Part shown: piece after piece, positions 60,304 through 64,000 of the stretch
How positions within the stretch are numbered: position 1 is the first letter of the stretch
How the letters are laid out: each line of letters starts with the position of its first letter
Source: CAXXHQ01 sp963665265
GTDB lineage: Bacteria; Planctomycetota; Planctomycetia; Pirellulales; Thermoguttaceae
Assembly (NCBI GenBank): GCA_963665265.2
Contig: CAXXHQ010000001.1
Span: forward strand, 930,001-994,000
DNA: 64,000 bases
Direction of reading: 5' to 3'
Program-made: the position numbers and the translations under genes
Notes under the pieces: generated by a model
The model's database searches: none
The model's input: only the letters and a program-made list of their open reading frames with translations
Told to the model about the DNA's origin: nothing

Positions 60304-61983
60304 ATGGCCGTCCTCCGCACCGTTCAAGGCTCGACCCCAGGCCAGCTCATTCCGCTGGAAGGGACGATCTTCGTCTTGGGACGGCATCCCGAGTGCGACA
60401 TCGTTCTGGAATCGGGAGCGGTCAGTCGTCAGCACGCCAAGATCGTGCAGTACGAAGGTCGCTTCTTTTTAGAAGATTTGCACAGTCGGAACGGGACGTT
60501 CTTAAACGGCAAGTTGATTACGCAACCTGCGTCTCTGAAAGAGAACGACGAGATTGGCATATGCGATCTAGCGTTCACGTTCCACATGAGCAAGCCCGGC
60601 GACGACACGGCGGAGCGGCGACACAGCGCCGAGGAGTTGGCTTCGTTCATCGACGACGAGCGGGCGTCGTCCGGCTCGACGATCATGTCGAAGATCGACG
60701 TCGTGGGCGGTCAGACCGGAATGCGTCTTCAGGTAAACACCGAGGCGAAGCTCAAGGCCCTTTTAGAGATCAGTCAGAACCTCGGTCGGGCGATTAGCTT
60801 GAACGACGTCTTGCCGAAGTTGCTCGACAGTCTGTTCAAGATATTCATTCAGGCCGATCGCGGATTCATCGTATTGAAGGATGCGCGTTCGGGCCGACTC
60901 GTACCGAAGGCGATTAAGTATCGCCGGAACGAGGATTCGCAGTCGGTTCGCATCAGTCGGACGATCGTCAACAACGTAATGACGTCGAAGCAGGCGATTC
61001 TTTCGGCCGACGCGGCGAGCGATAAGCGTTTCGACATGTCGGAGAGCATCGTCGACTTTCACATTCGTTCGATGATGTGCGCGCCGTTGGTCGGCGGCGA
61101 CGGCAACGCCTTGGGCGTGATTCAAGTCGATACGCTCGACCAGCGCAACCGATTCAATCGCGAAGACCTCGACGTATTGGCGAGCGTGGCGATGCAAGCG
61201 GCGTTCGCCGTCGAGAACGCGCAGTTGCACGAAATGTCGGTCCGCGAGCAGGAGATGAAGCGGGAATTGGCCGTCGCGCATGAAGTGCAACGGGGGTTCC
61301 TGCCCGCCGCTTCGCCGAAGGTGCCGAACTACGAATTTTTCGAGTTTTACGAATCGGCCAGCGCGTTGGGCGGCGATTACTACGATTACGTGCCGCTTTC
61401 GGGCGGACGGCTCGCCGTCGTTTTAGGCGACGTGTCGGGCAAAGGAATTTCGGCCTCGCTGTTGATGGCCAAGCTATCGGCCGAGGCGAGGTTCAGCTTG
61501 GCTTCGGAGCCGACGCCCGCCGAAGCAATGACCCGTTTGAATCGGGTCTTCTGCGGCAGCGGTTGGGAAGATCGATTCGTCACGTTGGCCATGACCGTGC
61601 TCGATCCGGCGAAGCATGAAGCGACGGTGGTCATTGCCGGTCACATGCCGCCGCTGTTGCGACGCGGAGAGAACGACGTCGCGCCGATCGGCGACGAGAT
61701 CGCCAAACTTCCGCTGGGCGTCGAACCGAACGTCGTTTACGAGCAACAGACGATCGCGCTCGAGCCGGGTCATTGCATCTCGCTTTACACCGACGGCATT
61801 ACCGAGGCGATGAACCCCGACGGCGATCTGTACGGTTACGAGCGGTTGCTGTCGCGGATTCGCCCGAAGTCGGATGGAGTGGCCGGTCTGGGCCATTCGA
61901 TTTTGGACGACGTGCGGCGCTTCGTCGGCGCTCGAAGGCAGAGCGACGATATGTGTTTAACCTGCTTTGGGCGAACGCAATAA
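60304..61983 (+). CDS. FHA-GAF-PP2C (RsbU-like) phosphatase
   Basis: A 559-residue cytosolic signalling protein with three domains. Residues 1-95 are an FHA domain (FVLGRHPECDIVLESGAVSRQHAKIV, LEDLHSRNGTFLNGKLI) that binds phosphothreonine; about 140-310 is a GAF domain (RAISLNDVLPKLLDSLFKIFIQADRGFIVL); and about 350-558 is a SpoIIE/RsbU PP2C phosphatase with ALGGDYYDY, AVVLGDVSGKGISASLLMA and CISLYTDGITEAMN. It likely dephosphorylates an anti-sigma-factor antagonist or similar in a partner-switching pathway. None of those partners is encoded nearby. Such FHA-linked versions are frequent in planctomycetes. Confidence 0.94.
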   Translation: MAVLRTVQGSTPGQLIPLEGTIFVLGRHPECDIVLESGAVSRQHAKIVQYEGRFFLEDLHSRNGTFLNGKLITQPASLKENDEIGICDLAFTFHMSKPGDDTAERRHSAEELASFIDDERASSGSTIMSKIDVVGGQTGMRLQVNTEAKLKALLEISQNLGRAISLNDVLPKLLDSLFKIFIQADRGFIVLKDARSGRLVPKAIKYRRNEDSQSVRISRTIVNNVMTSKQAILSADAASDKRFDMSESIVDFHIRSMMCAPLVGGDGNALGVIQVDTLDQRNRFNREDLDVLASVAMQAAFAVENAQLHEMSVREQEMKRELAVAHEVQRGFLPAASPKVPNYEFFEFYESASALGGDYYDYVPLSGGRLAVVLGDVSGKGISASLLMAKLSAEARFSLASEPTPAEAMTRLNRVFCGSGWEDRFVTLAMTVLDPAKHEATVVIAGHMPPLLRRGENDVAPIGDEIAKLPLGVEPNVVYEQQTIALEPGHCISLYTDGITEAMNPDGDLYGYERLLSRIRPKSDGVAGLGHSILDDVRRFVGARRQSDDMCLTCFGRTQ

Positions 61984-62159
61984 CGCGGGTTCGACTTCGG
62001 CAAACCGCCGAAGGTATAATAGAATGTCCGCGAAGTCCAGCAAGGAACGCGAAGAGATTTCACCGCCTACCGAACCTCGCCCGCCGCAAAGCCGTCTTGC
62101 TTGACGGAGCCGTTTCCCCCTTCCCTTAGCCCTAACCCCTGACGCTATAAACTCCCACG

Positions 62160-62771
62160 ATGATCGCAATTATTGACTACGGAATGGGAAACCTTCGCAG
62201 CGTACAAAAAGGTTTCGAAAAAGTCGGCTGCGAGGCCAAGATAACGAACGACGCGGCCGACATCGCCTCGGCCGACAAGGTCGTGCTGCCCGGCGTGGGC
62301 GCGTTCGAAGACGCCATCGCCGAACTGCGACGCAAGGAGCTCGTCGAGCCGACGCTCAAGGCGATCGCCTCGGGCAAGCCGTTTCTGGGCATTTGCCTCG
62401 GTCTGCAAATGCTCTTCGAGACCGGCTACGAGAACGGCAAGCATGAAGGGTTGGGCGTGCTGAAAGGCGACGTCGTGTTGTTCGACATTCCCAAGGAATT
62501 CTCGGTCCCGCACATGGGCTGGAATCAATTAATGATTCGCCGCCCGGCGCCGATCCTCGCCGGCTTGGACGAAGGGACCTACGTCTATTTCGTGCATTCG
62601 TTCTACGTTCGACCGACCGATCCGGACGTGATCGCGACCGAGACCGACTACGGCGGACCGTTCTGCTCGATGATCTGGAAGGATAACATCTTCGCCACGC
62701 AATTCCACCCGGAGAAGAGCCAAGCCAAGGGCTTGCGGATTCTAAAGAACTTCGCGGAGTTGAAAGGCTAG
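62160..62771 (+). CDS. hisH: Imidazole glycerol phosphate synthase, glutaminase subunit
   Basis: A 203-residue class I amidotransferase. The catalytic Cys is in GKPFLGICLGLQMLFE (about residue 78) and the His-Glu pair is in FATQFHPEKSQAKG (about residue 181); DYGMGNLRSVQKGFEKVG is the family N-terminus. It supplies ammonia to HisF in histidine synthesis. HisF and the rest of the his genes are not in view. A TAGGG-type repeat lies on each side (inverted before the gene, direct from its stop). Confidence 0.97.
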   Translation: MIAIIDYGMGNLRSVQKGFEKVGCEAKITNDAADIASADKVVLPGVGAFEDAIAELRRKELVEPTLKAIASGKPFLGICLGLQMLFETGYENGKHEGLGVLKGDVVLFDIPKEFSVPHMGWNQLMIRRPAPILAGLDEGTYVYFVHSFYVRPTDPDVIATETDYGGPFCSMIWKDNIFATQFHPEKSQAKGLRILKNFAELKG

Positions 62772-62898
62772 GGATTAGGGCATCGGGCGTAGAGCACAGG
62801 GACGCAGGTTTTCGTCCATGAAGGGCGAGAAGAAACGCGAAGGCATTATTTGGCCGTGAAAGAACGCAAAGAAGACGCGATATACGCCGAGGTTGAAA

Positions 62899-63336
62899 AT
62901 GTCCGTTGATCTCTCGTGGCTTATCGGCAAATCGCTTGTGAAATTAACTAAAGAGGAGTTCACTTGGGGCTTTATTTTTTCCGAAGGCGGTTGGGTCACA
63001 ATTGAGTCGGCATGGCGTTTATTCGACTCCGAGAAAATTATCGTAACTTCGGCGGATCACGGTCATCCGTTTGGACTTCCGAAGCCGCTCGACGCCGTCG
63101 TTCGGGCTTCCGCCATGATCGTCGGCAAAATGGTAACAGGCTATTCGATTCGAGAGAGAAGTTCCGATCTCGTCATTGAATTTGAAGGAAATTTTTACCT
63201 GGAGATGTTACAGCTATCATGCGGGTATGATGCTTGGCAGGCAGCTTTGGGGACGGATGGAATCATTTGCCTGGGAGGCGGAAGCCTTGAGGTAATCGAT
63301 GGAATCGCTAAGCATATCGTCGTCCGCAAAATTTAA
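62899..63336 (+). CDS. Small conserved hypothetical protein
   Basis: A 145-residue soluble protein starting at an ATG with GAGG 7 bases upstream (MSVDLSWLIGKSLVKLTKEEFTWGFIFSEGGWVTIESAWRLFDSEKIIVTSADHGHPFG ... SSDLVIEFEGNFYLEMLQLSCGYDAWQAAL). The alternation of beta strands with the aromatic cluster WGFIFSEGGWVTIESAWR resembles small DUF6188-type proteins. Function unknown. AT-richer than the neighbours. Confidence 0.65.
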   Translation: MSVDLSWLIGKSLVKLTKEEFTWGFIFSEGGWVTIESAWRLFDSEKIIVTSADHGHPFGLPKPLDAVVRASAMIVGKMVTGYSIRERSSDLVIEFEGNFYLEMLQLSCGYDAWQAALGTDGIICLGGGSLEVIDGIAKHIVVRKI

Positions 63337-63435
63337 CTGCCAATTAAAGGTAGGCGTTTCGCGTTCATTCACGCTTTCTTTCGCGTTCTTTGCGATCTTT
63401 CGCGGCAATTCCGTTTGCGGCAGACTTTGCGGCTC

Positions 63436-63456
63436 GGCGCTCGCAGAGCGCCCTAC
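63436..63456. repeat. GGCGCTC/GAGCGCC hairpin with CCTAC tail
   Basis: A 7-bp stem with loop GCA, followed by CTAC. Related copies near 48765 and 49967. The preceding bases 63354-63410 contain the common low-complexity intergenic motif TTTCGCGTTCTTTGCGATC. Confidence 0.6.
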
Positions 63457-63498
63457 GCTTTCAACAAGACGGGCAAGAATGTCTGTCGCCCATCCTTA

Positions 63499-64000
63499 TT
63501 ATGCGGCGCGGCGGAGCGGGATGGTCTGCGTTTCCGCTTCGATCTCTTCCGGCGCGCGGAACGGCAGAACGTCGGCGCCATCTTCTTCAACGACGCATTC
63601 TTCGACGGCGGCGGCATGCGTGACGACGATCAACGCCGTCATCAGCCAAACGGCGGAGCCAATTCCAAGCAGACCGATTCGGCCCGACCATGCAAGCGCG
63701 AGGTAATGCAGATTGACGAGCGCAACGGGCGTCACGGCGGAGGCGAGCGCTTGACGACGGAATCCGTTTTTTGCGAGATAGAGCGGGACGAAGAAGGCGG
63801 CCGGCGCAGCGAACATAAAATAGTGCCCGCGCGAAACGGGCGATACGACGAGCATGGCCGTGCAAGCGAGGGAAACAAGCACGGCGAAACGCAAGGCGTC
63901 GAGGCGGCGGGCGAGTCGAACGGTCGTCGCGGCGAGCGCCAACAGAATTGCGATGCGAGCGACGAGCAGCGCCGAGTTCGTCGGGGCGAAATCCATGAAT
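63499..64000 (-). CDS. C-terminal part of a multi-pass membrane protein, cut by the window edge
   Basis: At least 165 residues of a hydrophobic protein whose frame is open to the edge, so the start shown by an internal Met at 63996 is not necessarily the real one. About four transmembrane helices are visible (VARIAILLALAATTVRL, FAVLVSLACTAMLVVSP, YFMFAAPAAFFVPLYL, IGSAVWLMTALIVVTHAA) and then an acidic cytoplasmic tail (EECVVEEDGADVLPFRAPEEIEAE). The segment MLVVSPVSRGHYFMFAAPAAFFVPLYL resembles the C-terminal end of GT87/DUF2029-type mannosyltransferases of planctomycetes, but this cannot be settled from the part visible. Confidence 0.6.
   Translation of the reverse strand, partial: FMDFAPTNSALLVARIAILLALAATTVRLARRLDALRFAVLVSLACTAMLVVSPVSRGHYFMFAAPAAFFVPLYLAKNGFRRQALASAVTPVALVNLHYLALAWSGRIGLLGIGSAVWLMTALIVVTHAAAVEECVVEEDGADVLPFRAPEEIEAETQTIPLRRAA

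Overview
The window looks like a chromosomal segment of a Planctomycetota bacterium, probably a Pirellulales-type lineage (phylum fairly sure, order a guess). The signs are two DUF1559-type proteins with the H-x9-DG-like C-terminal block, a PEP-CTERM protein built of T5SS/PEP-CTERM-associated repeats, an LptD-like outer-membrane protein, a eukaryote-type UDP-HexNAc/UDP-glucose pyrophosphorylase, an FHA-GAF-PP2C phosphatase, moderately high GC with many GAA/GCG/GAC-biased codons, weak Shine-Dalgarno sites, and intergenic regions packed with short palindromes.

Layout. 0-8.9 kb: the tail of an unknown gene; a DUF350 protein / lipoprotein / glutathionylspermidine-synthase-like trio resembling the E. 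coli yjfLMC and ygiBC neighbourhoods; nadB; a secreted TPR protein; a HEAT-like repeat protein overlapping a small membrane protein; and an aldo/keto reductase. 9-14.5 kb: a GldA / GldF-GldG fusion / DUF4340 transporter operon. 14.6-20.7 kb: diacylglycerol (undecaprenol) kinase, a family 2 glycosyltransferase, a B12-binding radical SAM enzyme and a large single-pass membrane protein. 20.8-22.6 kb (minus): a response regulator and glyA. 23.3-26.1 kb is an accessory island: an IS3 transposase remnant, three decayed toxin-tail-like coding remnants, each followed by a small intact gene that could encode its immunity protein, a remnant of a REP-associated tyrosine transposase, and a dense field of palindromes. 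26-34.8 kb: a secreted HExxH metalloprotease-like protein, UAP-like pyrophosphorylase, LptD, a response regulator, a MazG-like pyrophosphatase and a degenerate receiver protein. 35-38.8 kb: a membrane protein flanked by an exact 28-bp direct repeat, then the PEP-CTERM repeat protein. 39-46.8 kb: CobA-HemD fusion, cysH, a flavodoxin-fold oxidoreductase, alpha-glucan phosphorylase and cysC. 46.8-50 kb: a methyltransferase and two paralogous DUF1559 proteins. 50.4-53.2 kb: rpsO-pnp. 53.2-57.2 kb: two secreted carbohydrate-active enzymes (GH5-like and GH43 plus F5/8C). 57.4-64 kb: serine acetyltransferase, SIMPL protein, tRNA-Gln, FHA-GAF-PP2C phosphatase, hisH, a small hypothetical and a partial membrane protein at the edge.

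Functional themes are assimilatory sulfate/cysteine metabolism (cysH, cysC, serine acetyltransferase, and CobA-HemD for siroheme), cell-envelope biogenesis, and polysaccharide use. The most unusual content is the decayed toxin/immunity cassette array beside transposase remnants, plus several families of dispersed palindromes, one of which shows compensatory changes in its stem. No CRISPR array, intact insertion sequence or prophage was seen.
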